64,000 nt of DNA, from NCBI GenBank assembly GCA_014281115.1, contig JACONQ010000005.1:2294001-2358000 (forward strand), in the 5' to 3' direction. The notes under the pieces were generated by a model, which saw only the letters and a program-made list of their open reading frames with translations, ran no database searches and was not told where the DNA came from. The position numbers were made by a program, and so were the translations under genes. Shown here piece by piece: positions 35,092-45,976 of this stretch. The DNA is from Laburnicola sp. R22_1 (taxonomy: Eukaryota > Ascomycota > Dothideomycetes > Pleosporales > Didymosphaeriaceae). Position 1 is the first letter of the stretch; each line of letters starts with the position of its first letter.

Positions 35092-37533
35092 ATGGCGGAA
35101 GCGGAAGAAGCGCTCTCGCTCAATCTCAGGATCCTCTCTCCGTCGACCGAGGTGGAAGGCGGCGTGCTTCTCGCAGACCTCCCCGCGGCCACCACCATCC
35201 GCGAGCTCCGGCAACGGATACACGATGCGGCATCGAGCCATCCAGCGACGGAGCGCATGCGCCTGATCTACCGGGGACGCGTCGTGGCCAACGACGGCGA
35301 TACGCTGGTCGACGTCTTTGGCGCCGATAGCGTGAGTCGACAGTCACCCAGGAGCCTACATGTACCTAGATACGGCGCTGACCGTGAATAGATTTGCGAC
35401 TCCAAGGACCAGAGCCTCCACTTGGTCCTCCGCGAGCTTCCCGCCGCTGCCGCCGTGCCCTCGCCAGCTCCGCGATCAGCCACCGCCCCGCCAAACCCGC
35501 TCCAGCCGCCTCAAGGTCCGCTCCAGAGTCCGCTACAGACAAACCCGTTCCGCGCCCGGCCAGAGCCCCGACCGAACTCGCAGCCGCCGCAACTCCCGCA
35601 TCCGCACCCTCATCCGCACCACCATCACCATCCGCATGCGCCGCCGCCGCCCTTGAATCCCTTTAGGGCCCCACCGTTTGCTCTCCCTCCGCACTTGCAG
35701 CAGCAGTTTGCGCACGCCGTTCTGAACCAGAATGTGCAGCACGGCGCGCAGCCACCTACGCCAGATAACGGTCGCGGTACCCCTGTGCCCGAGGGAGAAG
35801 GACACCAAGGAGCACCGCGGTCGCCCATGGGATTGCCAAATCTTCCTCAGAACACCACGCGTACGGTCCGGCAGGAGGGCATCGGTCCGAACGGGGAGCG
35901 CTGGACGGTAACGTGGAATAACACGAACCTGACTATACCTCTCAACCCCAATCAGCAACCCATTGTTCCTCGACCATTTCCGCACCCGCCACCCGGCTCC
36001 CACCTCCCTAATCAGCCCTCTGCTTTGCTTGGGAACATGTCAGACCAGATGCTAGCGCGCATACGAGGCACTATGGAATACGCAAGGCAGGAGATGGAGA
36101 ACGTGAGGGTCCTACTTCAACCGCCGGGCGGCCAAGCTGCCTCGGTTGGTGCGCTTGCGGCCGCCAATCCGCCTGCGTGGCGTGTGGATCAAATACGACT
36201 GGCCATGCGAAATCTCATAGCTGGTCTGGATAACGTGGACCGAGGGCTTGCATCTCTCGTGGCGGACCCGTTCGTGGCACAGAGCCGAGATTTCGTCTCC
36301 TTGCAGCAATCAGCCGCGGAGCTGCGAGGTCAGGCCGAAGAATTCAACAGAATGCTCGATCGATTACCTAGGTCTGAACCCAACGCCTGGACGTCTTCAA
36401 CTCCTATAGCTCCTGCATCCGGAATAAACGCGGCTTCTACTTCTACGCATGCCCAGCATGGAAACCAACAGCCGCCTTCGACTGTACCATCAGAGCTCTT
36501 CATCCTATCCAGTCCGCAGGGCCCGGTCGGCATCCTCTTTGACCAGCGGGGCACGTACAGCACGTCCCTTGCTGTGCCGACTCTGCCTTTCCAGACATTC
36601 ACCCAACAATTCAATGCTAACAGGCAACACGTGGCTACGATCGGACAGCAACTCGCATCTAACCTGAATGCGCATCCGCAAAACCTTTTCGTCCCCGCTC
36701 ATCCGGGCCCGCAAGTCCCCCCTGCCGCCGGTGCACAGCCTGCGCCAGAGCAGCAGCAGAACCAAAACGTGGATCCAGTGCAAGCCCAGAATCAACCCCA
36801 GAATGGGAACCCTGCCCAGCCCGCCGCCCCAGCTGCAGCGGATAACCGCGTGGACAACATCGCTGGCCATGTGTGGTTGATTTTCAAGCTAGCCTGCTTC
36901 GTCTACTTCTTCGCCGGCGGGGGCGGCTGGTACAGGCCTATTATGATCTGCCTGATCGCGGGCATCGTCTATCTGGCACAAGTCGGCATCTTCGAAGAGC
37001 ACTTCCATGCTGTCCGCCAATACCTGGAGGCCCTCCTCCCACCGGGCGCCATCGGCGAGCGCCTCCAGGCTGCGAATCGCCGTCACCAAGGCCGGCAGAA
37101 CCGACGCGTCGTACCGGATCGGAACCTTTCACCTGAGCAGGCGGCACGGAGGTTGCAGCAGGAGCATCGCGATCAGCGCTTTGGTTGGGTCCGGGAATCG
37201 ATGCGGACGACGGAGAGGGCTTTTGCTATCTTTGTGGCGAGCTTGTGGCCGGGGATTGGGGAGCGCATGGTGCAGGCGCAGGAGGAGCGGGTGAGGGCTG
37301 AGCGGGCGGCGGAGGAGGAGAGGCTGCAGGAAGATGCGAGGAGGCAGGAAGAGGAGCTGAAGGCGCAGCAGGAAGAAGCTGAACTTGAACAGGCAGGGAA
37401 ACAGGGGGAGGGGAGTGCTACGGTAGAAAAGAGGGAGGGGGCGAGCGAGGAGGTGGTTGGTGAGGCTTCTGTGGGGAAGGGTAAGGGGAAGGAGAAAGTA
37501 TGGGTGGAGGATGGTGATGGTGGGGTGGATTGA
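35092..37533 (+). CDS. HERP/Usa1-like ubiquitin-domain ER membrane protein
   Basis: Exons 35092-35331 and 35392-37533; 793 residues. The start (CACCATGGCG) is a strong fungal context. Residues ~8-95 form a ubiquitin-like fold (LSLNLRILSP...TIRELRQRIH...MRLIYRGRVV...DSKDQSLHLVLRE) spanning the 60-nt intron. A long Pro/Gln/His-rich disordered region follows to ~560. Then come two closely spaced membrane helices (~572-615: VWLIFKLACFVYFF and IMICLIAGIVYLAQV) and a charged coiled-coil tail rich in Glu/Ala/Arg. N-terminal ubiquitin-like domain plus a hairpin membrane anchor is the architecture of HERPUD1/Usa1, scaffolds of the Hrd1 ER-associated degradation ligase. The assignment rests on architecture more than motif identity; a Dsc-complex component is the alternative. 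Confidence 0.7.
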
Positions 37534-39112
37534 GGTGGTGTGGTTGGGGGACCGGTAGCCTAAAGGAATTGGGTGTGTGAGATAGATGGATGGATTGGAC
37601 GGAATGGAATGGAATGGGATGGGATGGCGATATGAGTGCTGTCTTGTAGGGATAGGTTTTAGGGGTGGATTATGAGGTTCATTGTTTGCTTGCGTGGCTT
37701 AGCTTACTTGGTTTAGGGATATCCTAGGGTTCATGGTGTTCTTTTTATCATATTTGGGTTTTACTTTTTGTGGTTTGCTTTTCCTTTTTTTTTTTGAAGA
37801 TTTGTGGGTGGGTAGGTGAATGGTACGATAGTAAGTGAACCCTCGTTGCCTTGATAAACAGTCTAGGAACGTGGAAAAGTATGTTAATAATGTTGGTGGT
37901 ATCGGCGCGCTTGACTTGTTGGCAAATGTGCGTAGTTTCCCTATCTCAAAGTACGACAATATGAAGAACGCCTGGCTTCCCGAACAATTGAGAGATCACA
38001 CATCCACTGCTATGAGTCCTGGGGCATATGCATGGCTATTTCCTATCTTTAGGTTCATTCACAAGACGGAATTTGCATGGTTATACTCGTCTTTCTTTCC
38101 TCCCTTCTTCGCTTTCGTCGGTCTCATCGGTGTTGGAAGGTGCTCTCCGGGCACCTGGCAGGTGCTAGTCGTCTCATTGTTTACACGTTATTACGCAATG
38201 GCCGCATATAGCCAGATCTCCCGATCTGCTCAACCATCAATCATACAACACACGTTTTCAATCGGTAGTACTTCATCTTCATCTTCCTTTCTTGTCTATA
38301 CTTTATCGGAGCCTTCTTTTACGCGCACCTGGTCGTCTCTCAACATTCATCCATCTTCCGCGGACTGGACGAGGAGCGGATTCGCGCTTGGAGCTTTTCC
38401 TTCTTGCTGAAAGAATCGAACGACCTTATAGAAGCACGTTGTATTACCTATCCTGGGGTAACACATAGTACTTAGACTTTTGTCCTGTGAGTCTTGCAAA
38501 GGCCCCATGGAGTATCGTACCACCTGACATGACCGTAGTGGTGTCCACAGTCTCGCGCTCCCTCTCCCTCAACTCTCCGTTTCTCTCTTCTCCTGTACGC
38601 CACAACTATGTGGAGTACACTCCGTTGGACAATGGCTACTACGCTATCTTGGGCACGCCAAATGGCGCCAGTACAATGAGAATGTTGCGCGACCATAAAA
38701 AGTCGCTTGGTTTCCGGGTCGTGGACAAGATCGCGGTGCTTGGAGACGTCGGTCTCACATGAACGAGCCTGAATCTCGGTCGATCGCCATCTTTCTCTCT
38801 CAACCTCGAAAACCGACGCGCATAACTCGACCCGTCGTGGCTTTTAGCCAAAGGACACACACCAAATGGTAATACATCAAACCGGCTGGGATGGAAAACC
38901 CAAGGAACCCAAGGAGGTGAAACCTTGTAAAAAAGACACCCGGACGAGGACCTGTACTTTGGCGCCGTGTGGGGGCTCTAGTACCATCCCACACGCAAGA
39001 GTTCCGAGATTGGCGCATGATCCAAATCCTACGTCAATTTTCCTCGCAAGCCCATGCACAGGATTGGGAAGCCAAATCAGGTCCACATTTCACAATTTCT
39101 CACCATGAACTC
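37534..39112. other. Gene-poor stretch with an orphan open frame
   Basis: GGAAT-type simple sequence (37585-37625) follows the HERP-like gene. A 91-codon open frame on the plus strand (38487-38762, alternative Met 38529) contains a protein-like segment (NYVEYTPLDNGYYAILG, then MRMLRDHKKSLGFRVVDK). No full exon chain or family could be established, so no gene is called. The rest shows nothing recognisable. Confidence 0.4.
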
Positions 39113-40402
39113 TCAAGGTTTCCATCGGATGCCAAACCATTCGTGTTCGAATTCGCAGTCTGATCTTTTTCCCTCGAGGCGAGCCCGTACGCGCAATACC
39201 GACTCGCGCGCATCTCGCATGTTGTATCCGTTTTCTTCTCCTGCCGCTAGCATCGCGTGAGCCCATAGGTCTGGATCATATCGAATATTGCGATCATATC
39301 CTCCAGGGAGGCGATGGTTACAGAGACTCTTGTCTACATGTTGGACTGTTTGGTCCTGGATTTGTTCTTCCAAATCGATAACAAATTGGACGGCTGCCGA
39401 GAGTGGGACACGTACAACTTGGACGCCAGAGTCCGCCCTTCGGAGACCAAGAGGCAGGGCAAATTCGGCAAGACTGTCCAAAGAGACATTCAGCCCGGCA
39501 TTGGATCCATTTGCTCCATTTCCTATTTTGTAACCGGTACGAACAACGAGGACGCTTTGAATGTCCGCCACCTCGCGAAGACTGAAATTCTCATCCGGTT
39601 GACGCTCAAGCCTGCCATCCAAATCGATTCGGTCGCATACTAGGATAATGGCCGGGAACAATGGATGTACTGAGTAGTGCTCTAGGCCCGCGGAGAGTTG
39701 CTGAGCTTGCTCGTAAACCGATCTATGAGCCCTCACGATGCCTGGAAGCGTTGTCGGACCCGTTGCCGCAATCCTAACAGGTGTTGCAAGGAAATGGCCG
39801 AATTCGATGTTTAGAGGAACACTGCGCCGGTACCATTCTTCAAAGAGGCTGGCAAAGATAATACCTGGTGTACATGTTTTCTCCAGAGCGTCAGGAACGC
39901 CTGTTTGTACAGACTGGAGTCAGTAAAAGGCCGTGGGTTTGTTGCAGATTCGCCTGACTTGGTCATCTACCGTGGCATCATGACTGCGAAGAACAAGATG
40001 GTATGAGAGGTTGGTGTTCCAGACGGTTTTCTGTTCCCAACGGAATACGGCCTCTCTCTGGAAATGCCATGCGCGTGTGAGGTCTTCGAGGATGGAGGGT
40101 CGCGGTATTTCGGCCCGCGGTGTTCCGACTGCAGTCATTCTAGTTGGTACGCCAGAGGCCTTTTGGTTTGGGGGGCGTTGCGAGTTCGCGAGCGATGGAG
40201 CGGGCGACGAAGATGGTGATGTTGGGGCTGCGGCAAGCGTTGTGAGCGTTGATGCGTATATGGAAAGTCAAGGGTGAACTTACGATGATGAACGGGATGG
40301 GTTGCTATCCAAATCGTAGATGAGCGGATGCAGCTGTTGGAGGCGGCATGCCAGCGCACACTGCCAGCTTTTAAATATTGCAATATCTACGGCTCCCCTC
40401 AT
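39113..40402 (-). CDS. Unrecognised three-exon protein
   Basis: Proposed exons 40284-40402, 39971-40139 and 39113-39913, 362 residues. Introns (144 and 57 nt) have GTAAGT/CTAG and GTAGAT/CCAG borders; the second has a good ACTGACT branch site and removes an in-frame TGA. The frame is continuous through all three exons and composition is protein-like (QLHPLIYDLD, ILEDLTRAWHFQREAVFRWEQ, FASLFEEWYRR, LFPAIILVCDR). No signal peptide, membrane helix or known motif is seen. It could be a lineage-specific cytosolic protein. The first exon and its start are the least certain part; the 267-codon last exon is the strongest. Without the second intron it would read as a pseudogene. Confidence 0.5.
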
Positions 40403-41235
40403 CGGTAAAGAGCACTAATTAGATTGAAAACAGTTTACATATGATGGACGTATGGTTGTGTTGAACTCGGGTTCGGCTCATTGTGACTCACATATCGCCC
40501 GAAAACAAATTATACGGGTATCTCACCAACAGGTGACGACGCGTCTGTGCACATATATCTTGCGAGGCGGGCATGTGACAATGGCAAGGCATCATTTGAT
40601 CCGATCGATCTGCGCACAGACTCACGGCTCACGGTGTACATATGTAACAGTCTCTTAGTTGCGATAGGTACGCGCACCATTTGTAAGGCTCTTTGATGGC
40701 ACAAGCTCGTGATATCGATAAACTACGTCATGGCCTCGCCCGTGAAAGCCCGCTTCTGCCCACTACCGTCGGAGTGCTGCGGTTGAGTGATGACTCTGCG
40801 GTTCCTGTCCTATAGTTCAATTACTCCGCAGCTGTTATATAAGTAGCCCTTTACCCTTTACAATTATCGCGTTATGCTTCAGCTCCCCACTACACTGTGG
40901 TCGATCCCAATCGTGCCCCTTTTTTTACTACTTACGTTAGCTATTGAACCTTGGTTGTGCTGCTCAGTCATATAATCTGTACAAGGTTAATTAAGTCGAC
41001 TCACACACTACCAAAGAAAAAGACCAAACCCAAAGCAAACCCAGCAAGTATCAAAAAAAAAAAAAGAAGGAGGAATCATCCATCCCCCTCCAAAATTCAA
41101 CATTAAGTATACTATCTACAATAGAAACGAATGACGATGCCCTCGTCCCCTCCTACCTCTGTAGATGTAGATAAGTAATGTCCACGCATTACCCGTCGGA
41201 AGGAAAGGAGGAAAACAACCAGACATTCCACGCGC
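40403..41235. other. Intergenic, no gene seen
   Basis: AT-richer sequence with short mixed-frame segments and an A-tract (41057-41069). It holds the upstream region of the unrecognised gene and the 3' UTR of the AA9 gene. Nothing else recognised. Confidence 0.5.
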
Positions 41236-42284
41236 TCACAAGCACTGGAAGTAGTACTCATTCTGCTTCTGGCACCTGCTGCCGGCCACGCACCTCGTAG
41301 CACCTGTGTACCCCTTTCCACCGCACTGGCCCCAGCGGGCGACGCTGCCGGTCGTAGCGCCCTTGGTAGGAGCAGCGCCCTTGGAGGACGGCTTCACGAC
41401 GGTGGAGAGGGTGGTGGGCTTCGCGGGGGTGGGCTTGGGAGCAGGGGCGGGAGCGGGGGCGGGCGTGGTAGACGGCTTGGGCGCAGGAGCAGGAGCAGGA
41501 GCAGGAGCGGCAGCAGCACCGCTGAAGCCGGCGTTGACCTTGGGCCCAGGAATCGGGTACGTCGACGCTCCCCCATAGATGCTGAACTTGACGCCCGCGC
41601 CGTCGGTCTTGTAGACTTTCTTGATGTCGACGGCGCCGCTGCCGATGGTGAGCTTGCCGGCCGACGTGACTTTGATCTGGCCGCAGCCGTTGTAGAACTG
41701 GGCGCCTCCGGCGCGGTCGGCCTCGTGGAGGGCGATGATCTCGGAGCGGACGAGGTAGTCGCCTGCGGCGAGGTCGGGGACGGTCACGTCGATTTTGCCG
41801 GCGTTGGCGCGGAAGGTATCGACGGCCCATTTGCCGTTGCTTAGGCCGGATTCGTGGATCTTGACCCAGACGTTGCCTTTGCCTTCGGTTTCGGCCTTTG
41901 CCACCCAGGTGATGATGGGGCCCTTGTGGGACTGGAATGGAGGTTAGTTTCATTTGTGTCTGTTCATATGGTCAGACGTACCTCGGCAATGGGCTCATCA
42001 ACATCACCGGCGCCGGAAGAGGGGTTGTTGTGGTGCCACTGGAGAGTGAGCTTGTCACCACCGGCAACACTGAGCGAGCCAGCAACCTTGGCTCCACCCT
42101 TGCAGATCATCATGTCGGAGGCGAGGCCAGACGCAGTCGACAGAATGGGGTTGTTTTGGTTGGAGGTGCCGCGGACACCGGTGGAGACTTGGGGCTTTCC
42201 ATTGACCGACCACGCCTGAAAGGTAGCGTGGGCAGCAGCGAGTTTGCCGACGGTGGCGATGGCGAGGAACGTAGTGGTCTTCAT
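41236..42284 (-). CDS. AA9 lytic polysaccharide monooxygenase with CBM1
   Basis: Two exons, 41982-42284 and 41236-41931 (50-nt intron), 332 residues. It is a secreted copper enzyme that oxidatively cleaves cellulose. The signal peptide (1-18, ending KLAAA) leaves His19 as the mature N-terminus, the first ligand of the histidine brace. The second ligand is H103 in SHKGPIITW, which the intron junction creates. H170, Q179 and Y181 ([19 protein letters not shown]) supply the outer-sphere His/Gln and axial Tyr. C61 and C184 can form the conserved disulfide. An unusual loop ([19 protein letters not shown]) lies just before H103. A Pro/Ala/Thr linker (~242-298) leads to a C-terminal CBM1 cellulose-binding module (301-332) with C304, C315, C321, C331 and aromatic W301, Y327, Y328. 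Chemistry is intact by inspection. Confidence 0.95.
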
Positions 42285-44116
42285 TGTGACGGATGGTATT
42301 TGAAAGCAAAGTGTGAATTCAAAGAACGAAGCGAAGCGTATGAAAGATGTGACGAATGGACAATTCGAGAGCAAAAAGAGCGAATGGATGCTAATGAGCG
42401 TGGGTGAAAACGAATGTCAGCTTCAAGCTTGTCCTGGTAGCAAAGGCACGTCGTGAGCTTCTTATACCGTTGGGCCATGATGGCGGTGGCCTGCCAGGCC
42501 CTGCCTGCGGTGTCCATCCGGGCTCTGCACAAGCCATAGCGCGGTACTGGTAATTGCGGCTACGAAACCAGAATCTCGGTCAGCGCCTTTCTGCAAATGT
42601 CATCTGTCCTGTTACGCACTAGACACCGTCCAGAAGGACTAGATGCCGTTCAGGGCTAGTTGACTACTGCTAGCTCCCGCCGAGGTGTTCGCTTCAGGAA
42701 CGTTTGATTGCACCGTCACGTGTCAGAAACTCGTGGATTTCGCTGCAAGAGTCTGGAACCGATCTGTCGCGAGGGTTCGAGATGCAGATGGCCGAATCAT
42801 GGGCCCCCGTGGCTGGCACACTGAAACGTCGACGTGGAAGAAAAACCGGCCCATTCCGGTCAGCGGGTCTACGGTACGGGGCGGCCGGGCGTCAATCGAA
42901 AGGTCCAAACGTTATGCGGCGATATAGACCTTGCAAAATCAAAGTTCGCTGTTTCTCCTCCCCGCCGGCGTCATGGATTATGATCTATCCATTGAATCGA
43001 CCTTTCCAGACTCATTTCGCACGCAGCATTAGCTGGATTGCACAATTTCTCAAGCTTTCGAAGGAAATTTAGCAAGTGGGACCGACGCTGGCGTGGAATT
43101 TCCGAAGAGCTTCAATTTTCTCGTTTGGGGATGTGGCGCCGGTAGGGCTGAAGTATTGTCGGAGGATGGTGTTGCAGTAAGCGTAGTCGACATGTACATG
43201 AGCTTAGTTTCGTGCGCTATCTTTCCACCAATAGGAAGCGACTCATTGTCGCTCACGTGACGAGTCCTGCACCTAGTACCTACCGTGACTACTAGCGCAG
43301 TTGTGATGCATGTGTTCACAGCTCGTGTCCTATCAACATATGTATACGTCACCTCAAAGCTAACCTCACGCCTACGAGCAAATATAGTCAGTCCACTTGG
43401 GTACCTTAATGAAGCGTTCGTTCACGAAGCCTCCTTCCCCCACCCCATCCACGGGTAGAACAAAGACAACAAAGCATCCATCCTCGTTCTTTCAAATAAA
43501 AACAGGATACTGACGCATGACACACCATACAATGCATACCCCCAACAAGAAAAAATTCACATCATTCACAATGCGCATAGGTCACACCTCATCCACGCCT
43601 CCTTCCATTCCATGCCAAGACATCACATCACACCCCTACCTCTCTCTCTCTCACCCAAAGCATTAGCATCACAGCGCAATGCAATCACTACGTATCTGGA
43701 GACGAACAGTTGACTTTTACACTACCAGTCTACCTAGATAGGCAGCTACCCCTCACACAACACGCGCGCGCGCCCCCATGCTCATGCTTATGCTCATACA
43801 GCATACATAGACCTTTCATATCCCACACACTTAAAGAGGCAGTGATAACATAGAAAAATATAATTAAATACAAGAAGTGAAGTGTAAAAAGACGATACGG
43901 AGGCTGGAAAGATTGATGATGAGAGGATGGAGAGATGTAGATGTAGATGTAATGTAGATAGAGACAGATACGAAAAAGAAAAGGTGATAATAATGCCTGG
44001 CAGCAAACGCCCAGAGAGAAGCGCCGCGCATGCAAATGCAGATGCTAATGCTAAAATGACAACAACAAAAAAAGACTCGTACGCTTGCACGTTGAATGCT
44101 TCCAGAGACGGGGAAA
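42285..44116. other. AA9 upstream region and ferric reductase 3' region
   Basis: No gene supported. The part next to 42284 is presumably the AA9 promoter and leader. The 43400-44100 part is AC-rich and then AGAT-rich, with a GCGCGC run near 43764-43772; it probably includes the 3' UTR of the reductase. Confidence 0.5.
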
Positions 44117-45976
44117 TCAGTACGAAAATGACTCTTCGATGAAATCCACACAGCCCTCGGTCACCCACGGCCGTACAGCCGCCCGGCACGCATCTGATAA
44201 TCCGCCGCTGCCGCACACGGTGACGGCCATGGCGCCCTCGCGATACGTCATCTCCTCTTGAACCAGCGTTTTCCAGTTCGGCCGCCCCGCGAAGAGCTTT
44301 ACGCTTTCCGAGTTGCCTTGCTCGATGCGGCCCTTGGGCTTCGTGATGAAAAGCTTGATGCGGAGGCGCCTTTTGCGGTCGGGCATTCGCAGGATCTCGT
44401 CCATCCAGGGACGGATCCACTCGAGCGATTCCGAGTCTGGGAGGGACCACACGAGAAGTATGCGGCGCGTGGCCGTGGTACCGGTGTGGGCGCCAGCGAG
44501 GAGGTGCTTGATGTACATGACTTGGTGGGTTATGCCGACGCCGCCTGCGATGAGGAGAGCTGTGCCGTAGGAGTCGAGGCTATGGTGTCCGCCATAGGGG
44601 CCCTCGATGAAGCCCCATGAGTCGAAGAATTTGTTGGGTGATTCGCATGCTTTCTCGTAGATGGTTCGGGTGAAGCCTGTGCGAGCGCGGCAGATGAGGG
44701 TGATTTGATTGGTGCGCTGTGGGGCGTGGGGCGAGGTGACTGTTATTCCACCTTCGAGCTGCGAGAGGGAACGCTCCTTGCTGGCCTTGTCGGTAGGAGG
44801 GTAAGCCCAAGCGACGGAGAAGGGGTGGGAGTGAAACCACATGTATCGAGGCATGTATAGGTGCACGTTGCAGCCGGGCTTGGGAGTCCATTCGCGGGCG
44901 AGCGTGATGGTTACACGACAAGCCTCTCCAGGCATGGCTTCGACGCGCACCTTGCAGCCTTTCTGTCCTGCGTTGTAGTAGAGCGACCACGTGAAACGGG
45001 CGACGATTTCGAAGCTGTAGAAGGCGAAGATGATGTACATCCAGGGTATCTGAGGAAGACCGTGTCTGGCAAGATGTTCCCAGAGACCGACGAGAGAAAC
45101 CAAAACCATCAGACGGTGAACGCCCAGGAATGTCTCGTAGAAGGCGTGGCGGAAGGGCGACCAGGCTTGGATACCGAGAAAGACGAAGGCGCAGGTCGAT
45201 ACCATGCCCCAACCATAAGATCCCTCAGTGCTCAGACCTTTACCAGCAGCAGAAATGCCCCCTCCGTCGATGGTGTTGTATAGCCAGCACGAGGTGTGCA
45301 CGATGGCTTCGGCGATGGTGATGCGGGCTGCCCAGCGGTGAAACAGGTTGAAGTCGTCATACGAGACCTTGAGGATGGCGATGAGAGGGTTGTTGCGCAG
45401 AGCGAAGAGAATGGTAGGGAGGAGGTTGAGAGCCGCAAGAGTTCCCGAGCGTCCTCGTAGGGCAGCCACGACGGATTGCCTCTCAGCGGTGCTCCACGGA
45501 AGGGCGAGGCACCAGGCGATGTTCAGAGCTCCGTAGATAACTAGCATGATAAAGTGCCAGCGTCCCGGCAGCGTGCCGTTGTCAATAGCCGAAGAAATTT
45601 GGAAAGTCGCGTTGTGCTTCTGCTTGTGGAGGGGAGCCATGAAGATATGACGATTCATCCATGGCCACCATCCTGTCCTATTGTGCTTCCAGTACTCTTG
45701 TCTGTGCGGGTTCGTCATGGCCGTCATGTGGCGCGCATGCTTAAAAAACATATTGACAAATCGTAGTGTTAGTAGCCCAACAGAACAGGCGACGAGGATG
45801 TAGATGAAGGCATCTACCCACATGTAGTTGCCGGCCTGGTCGACACCTGTGAGGCCGTAGGAAAACTTGAGCGAGTCGAAGCCGGCGGCATCCCAGCCGT
45901 CCAGGAAGTGGCGGCGAGTGAGATCATGTTTGGGAGTCGAGAGCTCCACCGCACGGGGGTGGAGGTTGGTGGACAT
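44117..45976 (-). CDS. Ferric-chelate reductase / Fre-type flavocytochrome b
   Basis: An uninterrupted 619-residue frame. About seven membrane helices lie between residues 53 and 330. Two bis-histidine pairs, each spaced by 13 residues (H213/H227 and H287/H301), are the two-heme signature of the FRE/NOX family. The FAD-binding motif HPFS is at 384-387. NADPH-binding segments are GPYGG (459-463), GGVGITH (478-484) and CGSGG (588-592). It should pass electrons from cytosolic NADPH through FAD and two hemes across a membrane, usually to Fe(III) or Cu(II) at the plasma membrane. No signal peptide is obvious; the N-terminal ~50 residues are extracytosolic in related proteins. It lacks NOX-specific features such as EF-hands. 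Substrate is inferred from the family only. Confidence 0.88.
   Translation of the reverse strand: MSTNLHPRAVELSTPKHDLTRRHFLDGWDAAGFDSLKFSYGLTGVDQAGNYMWVDAFIYILVACSVGLLTLRFVNMFFKHARHMTAMTNPHRQEYWKHNRTGWWPWMNRHIFMAPLHKQKHNATFQISSAIDNGTLPGRWHFIMLVIYGALNIAWCLALPWSTAERQSVVAALRGRSGTLAALNLLPTILFALRNNPLIAILKVSYDDFNLFHRWAARITIAEAIVHTSCWLYNTIDGGGISAAGKGLSTEGSYGWGMVSTCAFVFLGIQAWSPFRHAFYETFLGVHRLMVLVSLVGLWEHLARHGLPQIPWMYIIFAFYSFEIVARFTWSLYYNAGQKGCKVRVEAMPGEACRVTITLAREWTPKPGCNVHLYMPRYMWFHSHPFSVAWAYPPTDKASKERSLSQLEGGITVTSPHAPQRTNQITLICRARTGFTRTIYEKACESPNKFFDSWGFIEGPYGGHHSLDSYGTALLIAGGVGITHQVMYIKHLLAGAHTGTTATRRILLVWSLPDSESLEWIRPWMDEILRMPDRKRRLRIKLFITKPKGRIEQGNSESVKLFAGRPNWKTLVQEEMTYREGAMAVTVCGSGGLSDACRAAVRPWVTEGCVDFIEESFSY

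Noticed and set aside
39914..39970. In-frame TGA as proof that the 39.1-40.4 kb gene is dead
   Set aside because: A 57-nt GT-AG interval with an ACTGACT branch site removes it in phase, so an intron is the simpler reading.
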